64,000 nucleotides of DNA from Tiliqua scincoides (lineage: Eukaryota; Chordata; Lepidosauria; Squamata; Scincidae), in NCBI RefSeq assembly GCF_035046505.1, contig NC_089829.1:9015396-9079395 (forward strand), in the 5' to 3' direction. Made by a program: the position numbers and the translations under genes. The first letter of the stretch is position 1. Each line of letters starts with the position of its first letter. This document shows positions 55,888 through 64,000 of the stretch, piece after piece. Under the pieces are notes generated by a model. That model worked only from the letters and a program-made list of their open reading frames with translations. It did not search any database and had not been told where the DNA came from.

Positions 55888-56122
55888 TGTTGGCAACCTT
55901 CAGTCTCAAAAGACTATGGTATTGCGCTCTGAATGGTGGTTCTGGAACAGCATCTAGTGTGGCTGAATAGGCCAATTCGGGAGTGACAATCCCTTCTACA
56001 CTGGGAGCAAGTGCAGTCTGCCCCTGGTCTGTCTCCCTGGCTATGGGCCTTCCTTCTTTGCCTCTTTGCCTCAGTCTGTTGGCCAAGTGTCTCTTCAAAC
56101 TGGGAACGGCCATGCTGCACAG
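55888..56122 (-). mobile_element. RTE-like LINE 3' end inserted in repeat Z copy 2
   Basis: The + strand begins TGTTGGCAACCTTCAGTCTC, the reverse complement of the family's 3' end. The - strand shows the Cys-His remnant CHSRIGLFSHTRC. The empty site is in repeat Z copy 1 near 18358-18372. Confidence 0.8.
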
Positions 56123-56240
56123 TGCAATATAATATATGAACAGCTCTTACGATATCCAAATGCGATCCTGGCCTCTGTGTCGGTCGAGGCCAGAACCACT
56201 AAAAGGGGAGATCTGAGCTTATCTGTGAATTCCCCTTCTC

Positions 56241-56375
56241 TATGGTCTCCACGGCAGGGTCAGTCCTTGACATCTGGGAAGCTCCTCCCTCTCAGGTAGG
56301 CAGGTCAGGTTACAAAAGTTTTCCTGAGGGGAGGGGCTCCCTTGATTCCCCAGACTACAAAAGCCTTGATAGCCC
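56241..56375 (-). repeat. DIRS terminal inverted repeat, one side
   Basis: CAGGGTCAGTCCTTGACATC and GAGGGGAGGGGCTCCCTTGA are mirrored at 62985-63108 (CCTTCCCCTCAGGAAG, GTCAAGGACTGACCCTG). Confidence 0.7.
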
Positions 56376-56624
56376 CTCCCCAGATCAACTCGGACTTGCT
56401 CAGGTAGATGTCCATCCTTAAAGTCCAATGTGTTGAAAAGTCAACCGGATGAACTCCGATGACATAAATCTCACCATTCTGAACCAAGAAAGGCTAGGAC
56501 CACACTGTACCCCAGTTCAGGGACCTAATGAGGACCTGTCAGGGATGTTTTGTTCTTATCTCATACCACCGCATTGTTTTGTGTTTGCTGTCTTTTTTTT
56601 ATATGCTTCAGGCTGTGAGGGTGG

Positions 56625-56745
56625 GCGGACTGACCCTGCCATGGAGACCACAGAGAAGGGGAATTCACAGGTAAGCTCAAATCTCCGCTTTCTCTGGTGG
56701 AATCTCCATGGCAGGGTCAGTCCTTGACATCTGGGAAATGCCCAA
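56625..56745. repeat. Candidate DIRS internal complementary region
   Basis: CTGACCCTGCCATGGAG and CTCCATGGCAGGGTCAG lie head to head about 60 bp apart; each repeats the tip of the terminal repeats. DIRS elements carry such a region between the recombinase and the terminal repeat, used in circularising the cDNA. Confidence 0.6.
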
Positions 56746-57280
56746 GCTGTGCCTCCTCAAGTGTGGGAGCTGCCCGAAGCATCTGAAACTATGCTCTGCA
56801 GAACGCGCCTGGCAAAGGCTGCGACCCTGGAAGCATCGGCATCTGCCTAGTAGTGCTTTGTGAACATATGGGGGGGGGGAGCTCCAGGTGGTTGCTCTAC
56901 AAACCATCTCCAAAGACAAAAAATGTCCTGAATGCTAGAGGTAGCAGCACCCCTTAGCGAATGAGCAACTATGCCCTGAGGCAGGTCCCTTCCATGAGCC
57001 CTGTAGGCCTCCACTATCACATCCCTTACCCATCTGGAGATGGTAGATGGAAAAACCTTAAATCTCTGCTCGTTTGCCTTGTGCAGCAAAAACAGTAACT
57101 TTCATATGTCTGAAGGTAGAGTTTCTGGAGATATACTCCCTGTCCAGCACACATCCAAAATGTGCCAATCACACTCTCTGGGTTGAAAGGTTTGGAAAGA
57201 AAGACAGAATCTGGGAAACAAAGAATTAATCTTGGGTAAGGTTGGTGAGGTGAATCACCCTGTTCTTCTGAAACAGACAC
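56680..57280 (-). mobile_element. DIRS tyrosine-recombinase remnant (fossil)
   Basis: The - strand frames show VFPSTISRWVRDVIVEAYRA, then HSLRGAATSS and HMFTKHY, matching the HxxR and Tyr regions of DIRS recombinases. Upstream pieces (LYLQTYESYCFCCTRQ) fit the preceding part. Broken in several places. Confidence 0.6.
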
Positions 57281-57869
57281 AAGTCCCAGCTACAGAAAAA
57301 TCTGTCAGTTCAGACACCCATCTAGATGATATTATTCCCACTAAAAAAGGCAGTTTTCTGGAGGAAAAATATGTAGCCATAGGCCTGAAGGGAGGCCATG
57401 TCAATGCCTTGAGAACTAGATCTAAATCCCACAAAGGTACCCTGGTCACCGGAGGGGGGGTTGATCAAAACCACTCCACTATTGAATTTTCTAACACGAG
57501 GGTAGGAAGACAGGAGTCAACAATCAGGATACCCCAAAATACATGAAATTGTGAAGACTTATCTTATCTTATACTTAGGCCATCATGAGCACAAGGCATG
57601 CAGGGCGAGGCAGCTCCAGGGCCTTGCTATCTCTGAGTGTTAGCTGAACCTCTGATCCTAATCAGATGCTGTAAATATACACTCAATGGAACTGTAAGTA
57701 AATAACTTCTTTTTTGCAACTTTAACAAGCCATTGCCTCTTTGTCTTTTTTATTGATTAGCAATCAGCCGGGTGAGGGAGGATCCCTGGGTGATACCCAA
57801 AGGGGGGGGGTCTGCTGCTTAAGCTACTCTGCTTCCCCCCAAAGAGGAAACTATTTTTAATTTTAATTA

Positions 57870-58115
57870 ACCCCTGCTGATTGGGTAAGAGGCACTTTTT
57901 CAAGTGGGTGCTCCTTTTTTTAGCAGGGGGAGAGTAACTGGCCCATCTCACCTCAGCAAGTGTCTGTTCTGGTGGCTGTCTGCTGGTATTCTTTTGCATC
58001 TTTTTAGATTGTGAGCCCCTTTGGGACAGGGAGCCATTTAGTTATTTGATTTTTCTCTGTAAACCGCTTTGTGAACTTTTAGTTGAAAAGCGGTATATAA
58101 ATACTGTTAATAATA
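57870..58115 (+). mobile_element. Short retroelement 3' tail (L2-like)
   Basis: AGATTGTGAGCCCCTTTGGG and AAAAGCGGTATATAAATACT followed by TTAATAATAA; the inverse copy is at 6338-6600. Confidence 0.6.
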
Positions 58116-59580
58116 ATTTCCTCCAACAGTAACCCATTCCCTTGCCCAAATGGCTGAGGGACAGGAAAGCCTTGAAGTGCCTCCTGATGTGCTGGAAAGG
58201 ACTGCCAAAGCACCCCATTTATTACTATAGGAAGCCTCACATGTTAATCTCTTTTCCTCCATTAGTATAAGAACTGTGATGGGGTCCTACTAACCTACTC
58301 AGGCAAACTCAAAGGCAAACCTAGCATCAGGTGTTGCATTATCTTAGGCTAGATGCTCTGGCTGGAGGATGCAGAGTTTGGATATCTGCCCAGGGATGAT
58401 GAGGTTTAAACTTGGACCACTGAGATCTCAACTTGGATTGACACTTGGGATGAAAGGATAGCTTGTGACCATGTGTCACCTGGATCCAGCCCAAGTGGCT
58501 GGGAACCCCAGGAGTAGGGGTCTCCTCTGTGGTAGAGGCCTCCTTGAGAGTAAAACCTGAGTACTCACAGGACTGGGGTCCAGTACAGAGCACATACCCG
58601 GGAGGGGGAATGAGGGCCAGCTGGGAACACCAGGCAGGCACGTGGTTAGGAAGGGTGGGGCCAGCCCAAGAGGGATGGGGCCTCATAAGGAGCCTGGAGA
58701 GGGAAGAGCGAGGGGGCTCCTCTGCAGAGGGGAGCAAGGCCCAAGAAAAGCTGGAGGGTAAGCAGCCTCCCTGTCTAAGGGAAAGGATAGAGACCTCCAG
58801 AGGCAGGGGATGGGGGTCTGCCCTGGCCAGAGGAGGCTGGGGGGAAGGCTCCCCAGACCCAGGGCCCTCCTGGACACAGAGAGTGATCCCTGGAGAGACG
58901 GGATTGTGGAGATGGGGGATTGAAGCTCACTACACCCGAGGGGACCAGCTGGCTGGGGAACCAGCGCAGAGACAGCAGGGGCCCTCCCAAGGCCAGATAG
59001 CCTGACCCAGACCAGCAGGGTTGTATTATCCAAGAGCCCTGACCTCGGGCCACAGGAGTCAGAGCTGAAGGCTTGTACAGAGAACATCCAGGGACGGGGA
59101 GGGTCAGGTCCAGAGACCATTTGATGTCAGCGTCACCAGTCGGCATAATGTATGTAAGGCTTTGAAGTAACAGCCCTGATGAATGTAAAGCGGCTGACAC
59201 TATTAAACCGGCTGTGTCAAACATCCGTACCTGCCTCCCGTCTATTAACACGCCGCCGACCGTCATCCAAGGACCGGGTAAGCCCCTTGCGCTCACCTAC
59301 CACCCCAGGGAAGGGGCCACTGCCTGCCATGGACATTACAATGGTGGAGAATGCGGGCAGCGCCCCCGCAGGCGCTGGGGAGCCCGACGGGGTGGGACCA
59401 CCAGAGTGGATACGTTGGTGGATGGTTCAACAGTAGAGCCTGGCAGAGGGGCAGCGGCGGCTGCTGGCCACCCTAGCTGACCAACAACCGACCCTGCTGC
59501 AAAGCCTGGCAACCCCCACAACCCCGGCGACGCCGTCCGTCCTCGCTGGAGGGCCTGACCATACCCCTCCCATCCGCCTA

Positions 59581-60390
59581 ATGAAGATGGGGCCTGAGGA
59601 CGACCCCAAGGCCTATTTAAACACGTTTGAGCAGATTGTGACAGCAGCGGCCTGGCCCCCCGCGCAATGGGCGGCCATCTTGACTCCTTGCCTTACGGGG
59701 GTCACCCAGGAGGCCGTGGACACCCTCACTCCCGAGGAGGCCTCCACCTATGCCACCGTCAAAGCCACCATACTCGGGACCCTGAATGTCTCCGAGGAGA
59801 CGTATTGACGGCAGCTACGCGAAGTCGACCTGCCGCAAGGTGGCAGTGTACGTTTGGTGGGGAATCGCATCCGGAGCAAAGGCTTGCGCTGGCTCATGCC
59901 AGCTGTACGGTCAGCACAAGAGGTAGCGGAGCTCGTGATGATCGAGCATTTCCTCTTGATCCTGCCACAAGCCGCCCAGAACTGGGTGCTTTGTAACCAG
60001 CCCACCACCTTAGAAAAGGCCATCACGCTGATGGAAACTTACGACGACGCGACCAGTACCAGCTTTGCCAGCAGGGTACAGGGATTACAACCCAGAACCA
60101 GCCCAAAGCCTTACAGCAGGAGAGCAACCGTCTCAGCGTCTGTGGCCCGAGGCGGACACCATGACATTCAATAGACATGCCATCCCGGGGTGCTGCCACC
60201 CCTCCCGCCAGCACGAGCTCCACATGCTGGGCCTCAACCGGAACGAGGGTCTGAAGGCACAGCACCCTGCGCACACCCCCAGGTCAACCCAGTCGTCTGT
60301 TTTACCTGCGGACAGCTGGGTCACATAAGGTGGGACTGCCCAGTGATGGACTGTTCGCACGCTGACACATGGGCCGCTGCCTAGGTAAGG
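59581..60390 (+). mobile_element. Gmr1-like gag with SCAN-like region and zinc knuckle (fossil)
   Basis: One frame has GPEDDPKAYLNTFEQIVTAA (retroviral-type gag start). Another has QEVAELVMIEHFLLILPQAA and QNWVLCNQPTTLEKAITLME, which follow the SCAN pattern (E.LELLVLEQFL.ILP...W). CFTCGQLGHIRWDC is the CCHC knuckle. VDSG of the protease follows in a + strand frame near 60450. Confidence 0.7.
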
Positions 60391-60859
60391 GGGACCCAGG
60401 AGGACTCACTCCCACTGGTGAAGGCCTGGGTGGACGGACAACCCGTGTGGGCTTTGGTGGACTCGGGTTGCACCCGAACCCTGGTCCAGCAAGCCCAGGG
60501 CCCACCCCTGGGGGACACCCTGTTTGTCCGGTGCATACACGGAGACGTCTGACCCTATGGCCTGAGGTGGGCTGTGATCCGGGTTGGGGGGAAGTGCCAG
60601 TCCCTGCCAGTCGGGGTTGTGCCCCAGCTCAATTACAGGGCAGTGATAGGACGCGACTGGCCTCGCTTCCAGTCATTGTTGACACAAGGCGAGGCACAGG
60701 AAGGGGCACTAGGGGAGGAAGTACGGGACGGCGTGGCCAGGGCCACGGAGGACCCTTTGCACCCCAGCAGGGACTTACAGGAACTACAAAGGGAGGACCC
60801 CACACTAGGGCCGGCTCTAGCCCAGGCAGCTAACCCTCCCCTGGGAGATGCGGGCATCA

Positions 60860-61785
60860 AATTCATTTTCAAGGGGGATATTCTTTATAGGGTGGGTCGT
60901 GACCCCCAGTCCAACTGGGAGGTGGACCAATTGGTAGTGCCACAATCCCTGAGGGCCTATGCACTCCAAATAGTGCACAGCATCCCCATCGCAGGTCATC
61001 TGGCTGCAGGAAACACTCTGCAACGGTTGACACAGCGGTTCTACTGGCTGGGCATCCATGGCCAGGTACAAAGGTACTGTGCCAGTTGTCCAGAATGTCA
61101 GCGCATACAACTGCGAGGACCACCCTGGGGGGTTTGATCCCCTTGCCCGTAGCAGGGGTCCCCTTTGAGAGGGTAGGGATTGACCTGGTGGGACCGCTTC
61201 CAGCTGCCAAGGGCGGCTTTACCCACATTCTCGTTATTGTAGACTATGCCACCCGGTATCCGGAAGCCATTCCCTTACGGAAGACAGGGGCCCCGGCCGT
61301 GGCCCGAGAGCTCTTGCGAGTCTTCTCACAGGTGGGGTTCCCGGAGGAAGTGGTAACAGACCAGGGTACCAATTTTATGAGCCAGGTGTTCAAAGAACTC
61401 TGGGACCTCCTCCGAGTGAGGCCCTTGAGGACCTCAGTGTACCACCCCAAGACAAACGGGCTGGTAGAGCGGTTCAACCATTAAAGGGGAGGTTACACAG
61501 GTTCGTCCATGAGCAGCCCAGCAGTTGGGCCCAGTTGTTAGACCCCTTGTTATTCGCGGTCTGGGAGGTGCCACAGGCTTCAACCGGGTTCTCCCCATTT
61601 GAATTATTGTTTGGGCGCAAGCCCAAAGGCGTGCTGGACTTAGTCCGAGAGGACTGGGAGCAACCCCGAGGTCAACCCAAGTCCTATATACAGTATGTGG
61701 CAGAGCTAAGGGAACAGCTGGCCCGTCTGGCTGACTGGGTAGGGATGCATATGAGAGAGGCACAGCTAGTCCAAAAAGGCCAATA
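60860..61785 (+). mobile_element. Gmr1-like integrase region (fossil)
   Basis: The zinc-binding part is HSIPIAGHLAAGNTLQRL...CASCPECQR. The catalytic core has FERVGIDLVGPLPAAKGGFT, VVTDQGTNFMSQVFKELWDL and YHPKTNGLVERFNH. FSPFELLFGRKPKGVLDLV follows. It lies upstream of RT. Confidence 0.85.
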
Positions 61786-62099
61786 AGACTGCCGGGTCAG
61801 GCCCCGGGTCTTTCATCCTTGGGATCGGGTGCTGCTACTGTTGCCCACCACAGACTCCAAACTGTTGGCTCAGTGGCAAGAGCCATATGAAGTGGTACGT
61901 CAGGTGGGCCCGGTTGATTACGAGCTGCGTAGGCCAGATCACCACCCAGATTTACAGGTCTATCACGTAAACTTATTGAAGGCCTGGCGGGAGCAGGACT
62001 GCCTCCTCTGTGGGGAGGAAGAGTTTGGGCCCTCTGGAGCAGAGGCCGGAATCATCCACCCCATGAAGCTGGGAGGAGATCTGACCACCAGCCAAGTCA

Positions 62100-62947
62100 A
62101 CCAGGTAAGGGACATCGAGACCTGGTTTCGGGATGTGTTTTCGACCACCCCTGGGCATACTCACCTGGCATCCCATCATATCGCTACCAAGGAAGGGCGG
62201 GTGGTCAGGGCACCCTCCCGGAGGTGGCCTAAACATCTGGAGGGGACCCTCCACCAGGAAGTAGAGGCGATGAGGCACCTAGGGGTAATAGAACCCTCGT
62301 GGAGCCCCTGGCGTCATGGTACCCAAGCCAGACGGCCAGACATGGGTCTGTATTGACTTCCGGTAGGTCAACGAGGTGTCGAGGTTCGACGCCTACCCCA
62401 TGCCTGCCATCCCAGGAATGTTGGAGTGGTTAGGGGGTGCCTGGTATCTTTCCACACTAGACCTGACCAAGGGATACTGGCAAATACCCCTGACCCCTTC
62501 CTCTCAGGAAAAGACGGCATTTGCCGCCCCCCAAGGGCTGTTTCAGTTTACACACATGCCCTTTGGGTTGCATGGGGCAGCGGCCATGTTCCAGCGGCTG
62601 ATGGACCAGGTGCTGCAGGACCACCACGCCTATGCAGCGGCATACATTGATGACATCATCATATTCAGCCCAAGCTGGGAGCAGCACCTACGGGACCTTG
62701 AGGCCGTATTGGAAGTGCTGAGACAAGCGGGGCTGAGGGCGAACCCCGCCAAGTGCGCCATTGGCCTAAACCAGACCCAATACTTGGGACATGTGGTGGG
62801 GGGGCCAAGTAGGGCCCGTAATGGACAAAGTGTATGTGCTGCGGGGTCAGGCAAGGCCCCGAAATCGACGGGAAGTACAGTGCTTCCTCAGGCTGTCGGG
62901 GTATTACCAGACGTTCATCCCCAATTACGCCTCGAAGGCCGCCAGGT
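62100..62947 (+). mobile_element. Gmr1-like reverse transcriptase region (fossil, truncated)
   Basis: HLGVIEPSWSPWRH, WYLSTLDLTKGYWQIPLTP, FQFTHMPFGLHGAAAMFQRL and the catalytic AAYIDDIIIFS are readable, then LRANPAKCAIGLNQTQYLGH. The region ends at the DIRS junction. Confidence 0.88.
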
Positions 62948-63118
62948 AAGCTGACCAAGAAAACACCCAGCCTGCCTGCCTGCCTAGAGACCAGGTCAGT
63001 CTGGGGAATCGAGGGAGCCCTTCCCCTCAGGAAGACTTTGTAGACTGACCTGCCTGCCTGAGATGGAGGGGCTTCCTAGATGTCAAGGACTGACCCTGCC
63101 ATGGAGATTCCACTGGAT

Positions 63119-63866
63119 AATGCTGTCCCATGGGCCACGGCCTCCACAGCCCTCAGAAGGCCTCCATACCCACCTGGTGGGTGTGCTGCACAGGTGGCAT
63201 AAGGGACAGCATTTTGTGGTCCTGGTCTTAGCAATTTTTGGCAAAAGTTGGAAGTGATTTTTTAGACTCTCTGCAGGCCACAGAAGGCTTTCTGGTGGCC
63301 AGGGAGGTCGTGGATGGCATCCCAAGCCCTCAGAAGGCCTTGGAAAGTCCTGCTTAAAAAAATAAAAGGCGCTGCCCCCCTGGATGCCCCAGGCCATTTC
63401 CCCCCTGGCTGTCCTCCAAATATGCCAGTGATGACAACAACAACAGGGCAAGGGTCCCGGGTTGTAGTATTTCATCCTACATGTGAAAAAGAAGAGTTGG
63501 GGTGATGGATACGGTTGTCAGGAGTCCCAATGGCCAGCAGGTGTCACCAAAGAACCAAAGGAACCTGTTTGCTTCTACGCTCTTCTCAAGCAACCCAAAA
63601 CAGGGAGGAGGGTGGATTTTGAATTCCTTCTCTGCTGAATTTCTCCCTGGATTTGCAAATTCCAGAGGAGCTCCTAGCACTAAGTTGAAGGTCCTTCCAA
63701 AGTTGGGTGTGCACATCTGTTTGAATGCTGCTATGAACGTAAGAAGGGGCCTTCAGCTAATGAGACCAGCGGTCTCTCTCACTCAGCTCTGTGAACAGAG
63801 GCCCACAGAAGCTCTCTAGGAGTTCAGGCAGTAGCCAGACTCTGCTCGTGCTGGTCAGCGTACAAA
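63119..63866. repeat. Dispersed repeat 'Z', copy 2, right part
   Basis: It resumes at AATGCTGTCC and aligns with 18437-19154, with GGTTGTCAGGAGTCCCAATG, AACAGGGAGGAGGGTGGAT and GTGCTGGTCAGCGTACAA. A GC-rich CAGAAGGCCTCC motif is shared with 18470-18490 in inverted form. Confidence 0.75.
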
Positions 63867-64000
63867 CTAAGTCCTCTTGCCTCACCTCAATGAGAGTCAA
63901 GTATCAACACAGGGGCCAGGTGCACACCCACTTTCTTGCCAGTGAGTACAGGGGCCAGGCTTCCCGAGACACTGCAAGATGCTACCAATAGGGACTGCAA
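63867..64000. repeat. Short dispersed repeat at the window edge
   Basis: Two parts recur elsewhere: CTTGCCTCACCTCAATGAGA resembles 28333-28360, and GGGGCCAGGCTTCCCGAGAC with ACACTGCAAGATGCTACCA matches 31728-31785. Confidence 0.55.

Larger units (their letters stand above)
54858..56199. repeat. Dispersed repeat 'Z', copy 2, left part
   Basis: It aligns with 17940-18434. Compared with copy 1 it holds three additions: a MITE (54945-55462), a TC/AC microsatellite (55680-55778) and an RTE-like LINE end (55888-56122). It stops at CCAGAACCAC (56199), where a 6.9-kb block starts. Confidence 0.75.
58276..62947 (+). mobile_element. Gmr1-like Ty3/gypsy retrotransposon fossil, 3'-truncated
   Basis: A probable 5' LTR (start uncertain, near 58276; end CATTACA at 59340) is followed by gag, protease, integrase and RT. 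Integrase (60860-61480) comes before RT (62376-62800), the unusual order that defines Gmr1-like gypsy elements. Gag has a SCAN-like stretch and a CCHC knuckle. The element stops at about 62947 where the DIRS terminal repeat begins; RNase H end and 3' LTR are missing. It is broken, with on the order of eight or more disruptions, and looks old. Age cannot be judged from LTRs because only one is present. Confidence 0.8.
56200..63118 (-). mobile_element. DIRS-type retroelement fossil, chimeric (ends, recombinase, foreign interior)
   Basis: A 6.9-kb block whose two ends are inverted repeats (about 56241-56375 and 62985-63108). Repeat Z copy 1 shows the same place unoccupied. On the - strand a tyrosine-recombinase remnant is followed by an internal complementary region and the terminal repeat, the DIRS order. 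No target duplication is seen, as expected for recombinase-mediated insertion. DIRS reverse transcriptase is not found; the interior is instead filled by an L2-like tail and a truncated Gmr1-like element. Heavily broken fossil; YR identity rests on short motifs. Confidence 0.65.

Noticed and set aside
1-64000. Sauria SINE or BovB with recognisable A/B boxes
   Set aside because: I could not find a convincing tRNA-derived head or BovB tail anywhere in the window.

Overview
The window reads as vertebrate nuclear DNA, most likely from a squamate reptile (a lizard). It has long introns and GT-AG splicing. It is packed with reptile-type repeats: CR1, L2, RTE-like and L1-like LINEs, many hAT and PIF/Harbinger-like MITEs, pogo/Tigger-type elements, and fossils of copia, Gmr1-type gypsy and DIRS retroelements. 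Species cannot be told from the sequence alone.

The only host genes I recognise are arylacetamide deacetylase-like genes of the AADACL3/AADACL4 group (ER-anchored alpha/beta-hydrolase esterases). Gene A is on the + strand (exons 7163-7336, 10827-11043, 13116-13179, 14919-15699). It is intact and codes for 411 aa with the HGG oxyanion motif and a complete Ser-Asp-His triad. On the - strand, facing gene A, lie two damaged relatives. Locus C has all four exons (46597-46442, 44061-43845, 39575-39506, 39123-38349), but exon 3 carries a small duplication with an in-frame stop, and an L2 LINE sits about 30 bp upstream of its start codon. Locus B has only exons 3 and 4 (34219-34156, 33789-33015), with an in-frame stop before the catalytic Asp and His. 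B and C share intron sequence (35560-36060 versus 43130-43690), so they arose by tandem duplication.

Layout: 1-7100 holds repeats, including a Tigger-type element swollen by a 45-bp minisatellite. 7163-15718 is gene A with MITEs and an L2 in its introns. 15720-33000 is an intergenic repeat graveyard, with a hAT/L1/hAT triple nest at 19175-21933 and three CR1 copies. 33015-46600 holds loci B and C. 46626-47885 is an L2. 48552-53735 is a nearly complete Ty1/copia fossil. 54858-64000 is a dispersed 1.2-kb repeat split by a 6.9-kb block that has DIRS ends and a Gmr1-like gypsy fossil inside.

The best observations are: (1) the 6.9-kb DIRS-bounded block, whose unoccupied counterpart is at 18434/18437 in the same window; (2) the Gmr1-like element with integrase before reverse transcriptase and a SCAN-like gag region; (3) the copia fossil whose primer site pairs with the anticodon region of initiator tRNA-Met; (4) a MITE family with 11-nt ends and 3-bp target duplications, proven mobile by an empty site in the window; (5) the AADACL array, where two sets of exons 3-4 follow a single set of exons 1-2.
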